Positions 21,956-32,755 of a stretch of DNA of 64,000 nucleotides are shown here, one piece after another; within the stretch, counting starts at the first letter, position 1, and each line of letters opens with the position of its first letter. The stretch is from the NCBI GenBank assembly GCA_029204225.1, contig CM055099.1:69673349-69737348 (forward strand), read 5' to 3'. A model generated the notes under the pieces. That model was not told where the DNA came from. It searched no databases and saw only the letters and a list, made by a program, of their open reading frames with translations. This DNA is from Diphasiastrum complanatum (taxonomy: Eukaryota; Streptophyta; Lycopodiopsida; Lycopodiales; Lycopodiaceae). The position numbers and the translations under genes are program-made.

Positions 21956-23149
21956 CTAATTTACATAAAAAAACACTTTTGGAATGTTCCCCTCATCAAA
22001 AATGACATCTCTACCAATAATCACCTTATTAGTAGTAGGAATGTAAACCTTGTAGGCTTTACTCACCTCACTACATCCAACAAATATATCTTTCCTTGAA
22101 GATTGATCCTCCTTTGTCCTATCATCAAGTGTTATATTGACATAGAAAGTGCATCCAAAAGTTCTAAAACACTTGACACTCGGCCTCATCTTGAATAGCG
22201 TCTAAAAAGGTGTTCTTCCATCCAATATAGCACTCAGCCACCTATTGCATAGAAAGTTAGCACACAACAAAGCTTGATCCCAAAATAGTTTTGGAAGATT
22301 AGCACCTAACCTCATGGATTTGGCACTTTCACATAAAGTTCTATTCTTCCTCTCAACCACTCCATTTTGTTGTGGTGTCCTTGTGTACTCTCTCTTGATC
22401 CCATGCTCATCACAAAAGGCCTTGAAATTGGTAGATATGTACTCTCCACCATTGTCAATCCTTAAGCACTTGATCTTTGTGAAAAATTGGTTATTCCTTG
22501 CATTCTTGAACTTGACAAAGACATCATACACTTCATCTTTGCTCTTTAGTAGATAGATCCAACAAAATCTACTAATATCATCAATGAAAGTTACATACAT
22601 CTTAGCTCCACTATCTAGATGTAGAGTATAAGGTAGTCTATGTGACTTTGACAAAGCACAAGCCTCACAAACATAATTGATGCTTTTGAAAAAGTTTGGA
22701 AGACCAATCGCAACTTGCTTTCTAGACATGACCTCTAATGACTTGTAGTTGAGATCTCCCATCCTTTTATGCCAAACCTCTTGAATAGGTATTTGCTCTC
22801 TTGCAACACATCCAACTTGGTTAGCAATAACACAAGTATCTAGTTTGAATAACTTCCCTTGCCTTTTACCTTTTTCAATCAAGACATCCTTCCTTTTGAT
22901 CATACAAGCATCTCCATCAATCTCAACCTTAAGACCATTACTTAGCATTTGACTCACACTTACAAGGCTCTTAGTAATAGATGGAATGAACGAAACATCC
23001 TTCAAATGAACATTCCTAGTTGTAGAGAGAGAAATAGGACTTGTGTCAATCCCTTTGATTGCACACTCACCAGCATTGGCCGTGTAGATCACCCTCTTGT
23101 CATCTCCATATGCCAACAAAGAAGTGAAGTACTCTTTGTGAAAAGTCAT
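21956..23149 (-). pseudogene. pol: Ty1/copia GAG-pre-integrase and integrase (copia block, copy 2)
   Basis: The 315-codon frame from 23149 to 22202 holds the HHCC module (EVWHKRMGDLNYKSLEVM, CEACALSKSHRLPY) and the integrase core with D (VTFIDDISRFCW), D (CLRIDNGGEY) and E (TPQQNGVVERKNRT). It continues after a frameshift at about 22200 with FRTFGCTFYVN and KDIFVGCSEVSKAYKVYIP to 21956. Reverse transcriptase is absent; gypsy B integrase follows. Confidence 0.93.
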
Positions 23150-23640
23150 GTTGATTTTGCTCCACTATCAATCCACCATGGATCAATATCTCCAACAATA
23201 GATCTAAAACATGAAGACATCACAAAAGCATCATCATTTGTATTTTGAACATCAACACCATCCTCATCAAGAGTTAGAATACCTTGCTTGTCTCCTTGAT
23301 CTCTCGTCTTCTTGTATCAATCACTTGCAAAATGACCTTTGATGCCACAATAGAAGCATTTCAACTTTGACCTATATTTCTTCTTACCAAGAGAAGAACT
23401 CATCGTGACCTTGTCCTTTAGACCACTTGCCCTTGCTTTTGCCCTTGAATTTTCCCTTGATGAACATAGCCTCTTCACCATCTTGAGATGTCGATGTAGA
23501 TCCACCTCTTGCTTGAAGCCTATATGTGGTGGCATGGTTTCGACATTTATTAAATATTTTTGGCTTTTTAGTGCTAAATCTTGACCTTTTTTTCCTTTAC
23601 CGCAATGCATAGCATATTCTTAAGTTGTAACTAAGACTCC
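23150..23640 (-). pseudogene. gag-pol: Ty1/copia gag C-terminus and protease (copia block, copy 2)
   Basis: Near-identical to 4534-5030. The final Cys of the knuckle CFYCGIKGHFASD(C) is TGA here (near 23317), and the protease WWIDSGAKST is out of register by one base with the downstream TFHKEYFTSL frame, which marks a one-base loss at the catalytic segment. Confidence 0.85.
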
Positions 23641-24061
23641 GTACCTCAAAACCTATCACAATGACTTGCCCATGCTCATATTTTTTTTACCAAATGATGT
23701 TTGCTGAAAGGTCGTCTTTATACAACATTTCATTGAGGCACATTCTTGCTAAAAATAATCTTTAGCCTTGCTGACCCTAAGCCTCAATTTGTTACACATG
23801 TCAAAACCTCATTTGCTTGTCTCTTGAAGCAGTTGCAGAGTCCACAGCCTCTAGCAGGTTTTCTCTCTGGCTATAACTTGTCAGTCTTTCTCTTTAAATT
23901 CATTCAGACACAATGTAGAACAGAAGCATGTGTTGCTCTGTTGATGCTTTAATGTAGATTTATTGTTTTTTCTTTTCATCTACAAGTTTAGAACCTTTGT
24001 GTTCTCTGATTCTTGTATAGAGGTGTAGCAATCGCTCTTCTTTGTAGTGTCTAGACAATAT

Positions 24062-24693
24062 TTGAAAACAATATTTTTCCTACTCTGGATGAGTATGAAA
24101 ATAAACTAGAATCAATCAACATTTTTGATGTTAAAGAAGTTGTTCCTAGCCCTAATCCCATACCTTCCAGATTCTCCAGTGGATTACTTTTTCTTGATCT
24201 GTGAAAAATTTACACAGATTGGGAAGCTAACTATTCTCGTTCTTTGTAGGAAATAAAAGTAAACAATATGTTTCGCTCCACTAATCCAATAACTAGACTA
24301 TACTATACTTACAATCATGTAAATATCGATTCTCTCATTTCTTATGCACTCCTAGCCATCCAACAATTGTACAATAAAGAGAAATTTCCACAATATACAT
24401 ATGCAGCCCTCTCCCTAACTGTCCTTTCTACTGAGATGTCTGAAATCTTGTCCGAGGATAGCTGTTATACTCATCTTGTAAATAATACATTGACCGACAA
24501 CTCTCTTGCACCATTGGGCAATTGTGGAATGGGAGGTTATCCAAATTTATCTTTTCAAGAAGATTACATGTAGAGGAATAACTATTTCCTTGCTACAAAA
24601 GGGATGACCATCGAACAAGTAAATGAAGAAAATGAAGCCCGAGCAAAAGCCATTTTTCACAAGAAGTCAGCCAGCAGGAAGCGACAAAGATGA
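24062..24693 (+). pseudogene. C-terminal piece of family X ORF (copy 2)
   Basis: Same protein as 6376-6904 but with the segment missing there: SLISYALLAIQQLYNKEKFP and YTYAALSLTV, then EMSEILSED, GNCGMGGYPNLSFQEDYM and, past a TAG at 24571-24573, the basic tail KKSASRKRQR with TGA at 24691-24693. A TGA near 24205 (after FLDL) is shared with copies 1 and 3, so it may be ancestral to all copies here or mark an intron boundary. It lies antisense within the copia gag block. Confidence 0.6.
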
Positions 24694-24742
24694 ATGTGAG
24701 CAATCATGTTTGCGAGCCACTGCACAGCTGATGAATGGGATA

Positions 24743-25774
24743 TGTGGAGCCTCATGATCTCACATTATCCAAAGTTATTATTTTATATTGTAAAAAATTT
24801 CAATTTTTATACATGTAAATATGCTATAGTGTCTAAATTTATTTAAAGGCCTATTTGCATCTTGTAAATTCACTTTTAGGTTAGAACTTGCGATGTTTTG
24901 TGCGAAGTTCTATAGAGACACATTAGCAAGTCTGAACCGACATTTTAATGGTTGGTGAATGATGTTCAGGCCAGTGTTCATTCCTATACGGTCAACATTC
25001 TGTGTCATTGTACACACGCACAGATTTGAGTATCAATATAGAGAAGAGAGCCAGTTTCTATAAGCTTGAGAATTCTTTCCCTCTACCATCTCTTACAACA
25101 TTATTTTTTATCAATTGAGCGAATACACTCTAGACAATCTGTAACTGCTTGTAATACTTGACTATCTACACCACACACCTTTCATCTTTAACTGAATTTT
25201 AGTTACTCTAACTCATATTTTTAGGCATCACCAGAGAGCGACAATTCTAATTAATGTGTGTAGGAAATTAGTTGAAGCTGTTAAGCATAACTATAAGCAG
25301 AAGTCTTTCAATTCTGAATGAGCTATGTGTTCAGATAACGAACTTGTCTGATGCTCTGTTCTGTTTGGTTTTTGTGATAAGAACTAATTCTTTGTGTTCG
25401 ATTAAGAAGAATTATTATCCAATTCGATTTCGTTTGATGATTCTATTTGCTAAGTTGATGTCTGGTCTGTTTGCTTACTCTTATCCTGAAGAGCCTGGAA
25501 GATAAAGTAACTTTATAATCACAGACCTTGACCAAGTCGTTTCATCGTTGGTGTTACTAGATGTCAATTCACTCAATATATTTGGATAACCAGTTATCTC
25601 GCTGTAGTATTCATTGTGAATATTACACATCACGTTTCGTTCACCTTCTTACATACACATATCATACAAAAGATGAGATTCTTCTCTCTCTTGGGGAACG
25701 ATCAAGCCTTTTATACTACTCAATTCACTAATTTTGTGAAAATCTATAACGACTAGGCTACCACACTATATTTC
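24743..25774 (+). other. LTR X (copy 2, 3'-truncated)
   Basis: Homologous to 6953-7917 and, inverted, to 27050-28045; joins copia gag at the same base as copy 1. Confidence 0.6.
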
Positions 25775-26262
25775 TCATTGATCAAGATCTCTTGAAGATC
25801 CACCAAACTTGGCAAAGTTTTTTAAATAGTAAGACTTTGTACAATGTTAGCATGAGCATCCAACAAACCATTAAGAATAACTTGAACAAGCTCTTCTTCA
25901 TTAATGCTCTCATCAATGCAAGCTAACTCATCACTTAAAGTATTTACTCTAAAAAAAAAATACTAGGACTCTCTTCCTTTTTTCTTAATGCTCTCATCAA
26001 TGCAAGCTAACTCATCACTAAAGTATTCACTCTCAAAAAAAAGTATTAGGACTCTCTTCTTTCTTTTGTATGCTTTGAAAGATTTTTTTTCTTAGAGTCA
26101 ACCCTCTAGAAGTAGACTTGGATTCATAAAGCTTCTTCAAAGTTTCCCAAGCCTCTCGAGATGAATTGCACTTACCAATCTCCTTGAGTAGCTCATTGGT
26201 AATATTCATCATAATCATGTGTAAAGCTTTCTTACCTCTCTTGTCATACCTCACTTGATCTT
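25775..26262 (-). pseudogene. gag: Ty1/copia gag central domain (copia block, copy 2)
   Basis: It carries the same motifs as 7918-8405 (YDKRGKKALHMIMMNITNEL, EAWETLKKLYESKS) and the same internal ~75-bp duplication, now with frameshifts. Homology with copy 1 extends on through non-coding 26263-26411 and stops abruptly at ACAGACATTCAAG. Confidence 0.82.
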
Positions 26263-26411
26263 GTTATGTCATGTTATACTTATCTTAAATGTAAGGATAT
26301 GTAGCATAAAAGATTGTCATCCCCAAATAGACTACTTTACGTTGTGATTTTAGATGTTTTTAACTCATTTTATTGTTCTTGGATTTAAAGCTAGTTGTCA
26401 ACAGACATTCA

Positions 26412-28045
26412 AGAGTATTGGCGACCAGTATTACCGGCTAGTTGTGGTTCCAAACAATCAAAAGTAATAAATATTGATGCCGACAATCTCATATCGAACA
26501 TGATGCATTTCTTATTAGAGTATCCGGCTTATCGGCCAACCCGATATATCGGTCTGTGCTCCCAATAAAGTTTGTGACAAGCGATGTTTGTTGCATCAGA
26601 TAAACCAAGGCAGAGAAAGATGCAAATGTCTCAATGCATTTCAAATGAAGTCCGACAATTTGTCCTCAACAATGGAGAGCACTCATTCATAAGAACGATT
26701 GACTACTATGTTAAACTACACGAGTATCCATATGCAAAGTGCTTCTGAAAGTTAACATCACAATTAAGTTCCAAGCAATTGATTATTCAATCACATAGGC
26801 AATCAAATAACCAATGAGTTTAAAGACAATCTTAGAGGTGAATTTACGATAGTTCTCATACAACAATATCAAGGCTAAAGAAGTGTCTGACCAGAGTTTC
26901 AATCACAAGCACATCCGACAAGGTGAGGCTCACCAACTGTCAGATACAGAAGTACTCAACTAACTTGAAAACTCAAACACTCTCTGTGATCTCCTAATAA
27001 ACTCAGTAATTGTATTGAAGCGTAAATGGAGTGTGGTAGCCTAGTCGCTATGGATGTCCACAAAATCAATCAATTAAGTAGTATAAAAGGCTTGATCATT
27101 CCCGAAGAGAGAAAATAATCTCTTCTTTTGTATGATAAGTGTATGTAAGATGGTGAATGGAACGTGAGGTGTAATATTCACAATGAATACTACAGCAACA
27201 TACCTGGTTATCCAAAGATATTTGGGTAAATTGGCATCCAAAAATACCAATGGTGAAACGATTTGGTCAAGGTCTGTAATTATAAAGGTTACTTTATCTT
27301 CCAGGCTCTTAGAATAACAGTAAGCAATCAGACCAGACAATAACTAGCAAATAGATTCATCAAACAGAATTGAATGGGTTAATGATTCCTCTTAATTGAA
27401 CACAAAGAATTAGCTCTTTATCGTTTTAGAAAGCAAACAGAATAGAGCATCAAACAAGTTCGTTATCTGAACACATAGCTCATTCAAAATTGAAAGAAGT
27501 TCTGCTTATGGTTATGCTTAACAGCTTCAGCTAATTCCCTACACACATTAGTTAGAATTGTCGCTTTCTGGTGACGCTTGAAAATCCAAGTTAGAGTAAT
27601 CTGAAATTCAGTAAGAAATGAAAAGTATGTGTGACGTAGATAGACATGTATCACAAACAATTACAGATCATTCAGAGTGTATTCGCTCAATTGATAAGAA
27701 GTAATGTTGTAATGGCAGAGGGAAAGAACGCTCAAGATTATATAAATTGGCTCTCTTCTCTCTATTGATACTCAAATCTGTGCGCCTGTACAATGGCACG
27801 AAGTGTTGACCTTATAGGCATGAACACTGGCCCGAATGTCGTTTACCAACCGTTAAGATGTTGGTTGGGATCCGCTAATGCGTCTCTATAGAACGTCGCA
27901 CAAAATGTCACGAGTTCCAACTTAAAAGTGAATTTACAAGATGCAAAATCACATGAATTTAGACACTATAGCATATTTATATATATAAAAATTGAAAAAT
28001 TTTACAATATATAACAATAACTTTGAATAATGTGGGATCACCACA
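26412..28045 (-). other. LTR X (copy 3, longest)
   Basis: On the minus strand it begins TGTGGTGATCCC right after a polypurine tract (28046-28058). The first ~1 kb matches copies 1 and 2; the rest (26412-27050) is unique to this copy. The other end is uncertain: the only marker is the junction with the copia block at 26411. No gene seen. Confidence 0.5.
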
Positions 28046-28084
28046 TATCCCCTTCCTCAGCTGCGCAACGGCTCCCAAACAACT

Positions 28085-30597
28085 TTCTCACATTCGCCTC
28101 TGTCACTTCTTGCTGGCTGGCTTTCTCGAAAACTAGTTTTTGCTCAGGCTTCATTTTCTTCATTAACTTGTTCTAGGGTCAACCCTTTTGTAGCAAGGAA
28201 ATAGTTATTCTTCTGATTGTAATCTTCCTGGAAAGATAGATTTGGATAACCTCCCATTCTTCGATTGCCCAATGACGCCAGAGGGTTGTCAATCAATGTA
28301 TTATTTACAAGATGAGTGTACCAACTATCCTCAGACAAGATTTCAGACATCTCAACACAAGGGACAGTTAGTGAGAGGGCTGCATATGTATATTCTAGGA
28401 ATTTCTCTTTAATGTACAATTGTTGAATGGATAGAAGTGCATAGAAAATGAGAGAACCAAATTTATTTACATAATTGTAAGTATGGTATGGTCTGGTTAT
28501 TGGATTAGTGGAGTGAAGTATATTATTTACTTTAACTTCTTCCAAATAACAAGAATAGTTAGCTTCCCAATCCGTGTAAATTTCTCACAAATCAGGGAAT
28601 AATATCCGACTGGAGAATCTGGAAGAGATTGGATTAGGGCTAGGAACAACTTCTTTAACATCAAAAATGTTAATTGAGTCTAGCTTATTTTGATACTCAT
28701 CCAAAGTAGGAAAAATATTGTTTTCAACTGTTTTTAGATACTCCAAGATATATATATACAAAGATCTTGTAACGACATGGATATAATTAGTTTGCACATT
28801 GAACTTATTCTGAAGAATGGCAAGAGCAAGGATACCTTTTTGGTGCTTAGATTAGAGAAAGTCCAAGGAAACTTTTCCATTGTTTAGATTAGAGAAAATC
28901 CAAGGACTTTCCCATTGTTCTTTAGTATAGCCAAAAAGTTTTGGTAAAAGATTCTCCATTAGAGTTCTGGACTATAGAAAGGTGGTAGAAAAGAGGTGTT
29001 AGTTCCTGTTGTAATGTTTGAAATCTTGTCCTTAGTAGTGAATACACTATCTTGTTTTTCCTCTTGACAGCTCCACTTTGTGATGCTTCAGCCTGCTGCA
29101 AAATGATGGCTACAGTTGCTAGTTGGTCTACGGCAGTTTTGTCACTGGATGATTTCGACTTCGCAGCATCCTCAGGGTGAGTTTGGACCTCTTGATCTTT
29201 CTGAATTTGCTTAAAAACAATATCCGTCTAGATGGCCTTCTATAACATATCTTTGGCTGGCTCATCCATCTGTCTAGACTGGTCCTGGCGTTGGACAGGT
29301 TTTTTCGTCTTCAAAATTTTGGATTTGGCTTGATTGAAACTTAGCCAAGTTCCAGTTCTTCCTTCGATTTCTCATGCAGCCATTTGGGGTTGCAAGTATT
29401 GCAGCTGGAAGGTTTGGATATTTCTTTCTTTTACGCCCTTCCAGGCTGTTGGGTCGATCATGTATCTCCCATGAGATACACAGGCTCCTAATGTCACTTC
29501 AGCACTTATTCGCCACAAAATTGCCTCTTCGGCCTGTTTCTTATAAATCTGGTTGCCCTTCCTAAGCATGTCTATAGAATTCTACAGTTCAGAAACAGAG
29601 TTCTGGAGCTACCTTTGACTTGCTTTGACACTCTCCTTGTTGGCAATTGCGGCGCTGAGTTTGTCATTCAGCTCCTTGTTACTACTGCGCAAAGTGGCTC
29701 GTGCATGTCTTTCCTCCTGCAAAGAAGCCTACAGGGTCTGGATCTGCTGCTTGAGCAATATATTTTCATTTTCAAAAGCATTAGACTGCTCCTAAATTGC
29801 TTCAAGTGCCTCCAGCATGGCATCTTGCCTACCTTTCGCTTGTTCAAGTGTATCTTTATTTATTAGCTCCACTTGAGCTACTTCAAGCTCTTTGCTTTTT
29901 AGCTTTAGCTCAGCCTTGACCTCTTCCAACTCTTCGTTCGTCTAGGTTAGGTCTGTTCGAATGGAATCATATTTTGTTCCGAGCTTCCTCGAGACTTTCT
30001 CCAGGCTGCCAAAATTTGAATGGTTGCATGTGTGTTTGATAGCAACGTGCCAAAGGTCTTCAAGTATAACTCTTCATCCAGGACTGGTGCCTCGGTATGG
30101 CTTTCCTGTTGAATATCAAGAATCTGTTCATCTTCCTTTGTTGGCTCTTGTTGGATATCTTCTTGGATTTGCCCTTTCTCAACAATAATTTCTGTTTCTT
30201 CTTCTTCCTTAGCTTCTTGGCTCCTTTTTGCACTGGAAAGCGACTTATACTGGGATGATGGAGAAGACATCCTCATCGAGCTTCCCTACTTTTGGCTTGA
30301 TGATGATGATGCAATCTCTGGGGTGGTCGCCTTTGATGTTCTCATTTGTGAATCACCCTCGATTGAAAGGGCTAATTCTGGCAGCACCGGTGCAATTCTG
30401 ATATCTTCCTGCACAGTCAGAATACCAGCATGCATACATAGAATACCAAATTGCAATCCGAGCCTGGAAAATTGATTACTTTTTACTGATTTATAGAATT
30501 GCTTAAAAGCAATCCGTCCAAAGGCGATGAATTCTCTGTTCAAGGCTCTCAAAAGGTATCCCAAATTTGTATTAGAAATGGTGTACTCTTGACAAGA
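28085..30597 (-). pseudogene. Family X additional ORF, longest copy (copy 3)
   Basis: This is a decayed gene for a large protein I do not recognise, perhaps 750-800 residues. N-terminal part (30290-30597): NTNLGYLLRALNREFIAFGR, LGLQFGILCMHAG and a Ser-rich run, then TAG at 30286-30288. Next comes an acidic part (29947-30276; EEEETEIIVEKGQIQEDIQQ). A Lys/Glu/Gln-rich region likely to form a coiled coil follows with frameshifts, then VTLGACVSHGRYMIDPTAWK (29372-29569) and DQLATVAIILQQAEASQ (about 29100). The C-terminal part (28144-28797) has NIFPTLDEYQNKLDSINIFD, one TGA, TNPITRPYHTYNYVN, YALLSIQQLY and SYPNLSFQEDY-type motifs. A polypurine tract and LTR follow. It contains no RT, integrase, protease or knuckle motif; the position suggests an env-like or accessory gene of a gypsy element. 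Confidence 0.55.
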
Positions 30598-31110
30598 TCA
30601 CACTGCAGAATTTTAATTGGCCTGTAATACCATCAGAATATGGGTGGACAATGGATGTAGATGCCAGAAGGGCTCTCACCACCTTCGCAAACCAATATAT
30701 TAATTGCCCTGATCCCATAATCCGTGCGGCAGCCACTTACGCCCGGGACTTAGAACATCTGATGGGGATCGAAACTAAATGGGACAATTTTCTCCCATCC
30801 ATATTCTTTGATGTTAATAAGGCGCTACCTTTAGACAAAATCGAAGATCAACTGCCAATAGCTCATGTCTATTACCGAGTTGCGCTTCAGGGTGATCCAT
30901 GGACATGCCGATTCCAAACATGGGTCGACCAAGATTGGTTGCGGGCGGTCCACAAGTCTTTTCACATGCCAAAGGACTTGAAGAAATTGGACCGCCTCAA
31001 CTTTATGGAGGACGTCACCACCTACCTCATCCAACAAAGGCGGGCGAAGAAAACGCTCTACTAAACTGGCAGAGTGCAGAGGGACCGGCACTACTTCAGG
31101 CCGTGGGTCC
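30597..31110 (+). pseudogene. Unidentified conserved-looking ORF fragment, 3' end interrupted by solo LTR
   Basis: The plus-strand frame is open from about 30597 to TAA at 31062-31064 and includes WPVIPSEYGWTMDVDARRAL, INCPDPIIRAAATYARDLEH, PIAHVYYRVALQGDPWTCRF and DQDWLRAVHKSFHMPKDLKK. High Trp, Tyr and Phe content and lack of low complexity suggest a real protein, but I recognise no family. It meets copy 3 of family X head to head at about 30600, so it may be another part of X inverted, or an unrelated gene. After the solo LTR and the copia element, coding-like sequence in the same orientation resumes at 37348-37497. Confidence 0.45.
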
Positions 31111-31839
31111 TGTTGGGGGTATTCCCAACAAAGTGTAAATAAATAAATTCGACTAATAAAATGTGTTGCGAGGGAGGGGATGGCATCCTGCGTGTATAAG
31201 CCCATGGCCCAATGAGCACGCAAGTGAAGGTGTAAATAAAATAATAAACTTGGGCCCTTTGTAATTAAAATAAAACTTGAGGCCCAAAGTCAATTTTAAA
31301 CTTAGAGTCTACTTTTTTAGAGTTGGGTCCAATTTTGGACTCACATGAATCTTGTGATTTCCAATGTACTTTTTGTGGACCCTTGGATCAAGTTGGGTCC
31401 AAGATGAATGGATAGGCTCGATGTGAATATTAGCCAATAGGATTGAGGGGCAAGGGCCTTGCAATTCAATGCTTGCTATTGCTCTTCTTGTTTTCAATTG
31501 CTTTCAAGTTCATGATTTTTGGTTTCAATAGTTTATGTTTCTCCTTTAGCAAGTATAATGTGTATTTGAGCTAACCTCCTCCCTCCCTCTATCTCTCTCT
31601 TCTATCTTCTTTTCCTTCCATCTTTTCTAATCATCCCCTTCCTTTCACCTACAATCATGATGAATGTTAGTGTAGAGGAGTAGATATAAAGGAGAGTAGT
31701 GTTAGTGGTGAGTAGAGTTAAGGGAGAAAGTAGGAAACTAACTAAAAATAGCATCTATGCATAGTTAGGTACCTATCCAGTGATCTAACCCTTGTTGATA
31801 GGCAGGAGGGCTATACTACACAAGATCTCCGACCCTACA
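31111..31839 (+). other. Solo LTR of gypsy A family
   Basis: 729 bp from TGTTGGGGGTATTCCC to CCCTACA, in opposite orientation to and recognisably homologous with 18401-19220. There is no PBS after it and no polypurine tract before it. The flanking five bases are GGTCC and GATCT, which differ by two transitions and could be a decayed target duplication. Confidence 0.85.
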
Positions 31840-31883
31840 GATCTAATCACAAAGCCAAGAGAACAGAGAAATCATGCAACCTA

Positions 31884-31888
31884 TGATG
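31884..31888. repeat. Target-site duplication TGATG, left
   Basis: TGATG borders the copia element here and at 37348-37352 if the LTR ends are taken as ACAG and ATCA on the plus strand. Confidence 0.55.
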
Positions 31889-32507
31889 ACAGTAATATCG
31901 TTGCAATCATGAAAGAATTGCGAAAGCAAACAATTCGGATGGAGTTCAGATATGATCGTTGGTCACTGCCAGCTGAATCATTCCTACAGTCCTCCAGAAT
32001 GTAGTCAGGCATTGCTGATCTACGTTTTCAAATTAATACAGCATTCAACAAGATCAACCAATGTGCGAAATTAAATGAACAAGAGAATTAGACTCACAAA
32101 TAACAACAGACTCATTTGCATTCAAGATCAAACAAGAGTGATATGTGTGCAAATGGCTACAAGATCATCTATTGATTTTTTGATTCTTCAAGCACCGCAT
32201 GCAGATCCACGTAGTGCGTTGGCGTGAGAGAAATACAGTTCTCTCACGAGCAAATGTCTCGCTTACTAGCGGACTTGTGGATCTTCAGATCCTATACAGA
32301 ATTGGTCTCACACACAGACGCACTCGTATTCTGTGTTTTCGTCTTCTTGCTTACTAGCATTAGATTACTTCATGTGTCTATGTATCAAGTATCATCTAGA
32401 AAGTTCTAGATTAGAGTAATTAAGCATCTACAACTAATCAGGAATTACAAGAGTGGCAGATTAGCCACGACCTAGAGTGTATCTGCTGACATCATGCTAT
32501 CAGATCA
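31889..32507 (-). other. 3' LTR of copia element H
   Basis: 619 bp, homologous to 36701-37347; both share ACAGTAAT at the inner/outer left edge and CTATCAGATCA at the right edge. Confidence 0.88.
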
Positions 32508-32559
32508 TATATCTGTACTTCTGGGTACTTTCATAATCTCACTGGTCCTTTTGGAGCGT

Positions 32560-32755
32560 GAGGGCAGAAAAGGGTGTTGCGACTATTTTCGTGTCGCGTC
32601 ATTTGACTTTCACGTCATCTGACTTTCTCTTGCTATATCACGAAAGATCCTCTTTCGCAAATCTTTCACGTTCGTGTCTTCTTGTCAGAGTGTTCGCAAA
32701 CATTTTCGCTTCATGTCATTTGACTTTCATGTTCGCAAACATTTTTGTCAGGTAG
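32560..32755. repeat. TTCGCAAA / GTCATTTGACTTTC word cluster, 3' UTR of copia H
   Basis: Repeated words (GTCATTTGACTTTCACGTC, TTCGCAAACATTTT, TTTCGTGTCGCG) occur four or more times between the RNase H stop and the 3' LTR. They resemble the motif cluster of gypsy B at 20300-20760. Confidence 0.6.

Noticed and set aside
27074-27340. Copia integrase-like frame (DANLPKYLWITRYVAVVFIV)
   Set aside because: The resemblance to the copia integrase tail is weak and it lies in the LTR X sequence shared by three copies without a kept frame.
30831-31223. Minus-strand 130-codon frame
   Set aside because: It runs across the LTR edge at 31111 and is antisense to a better-composed plus frame.
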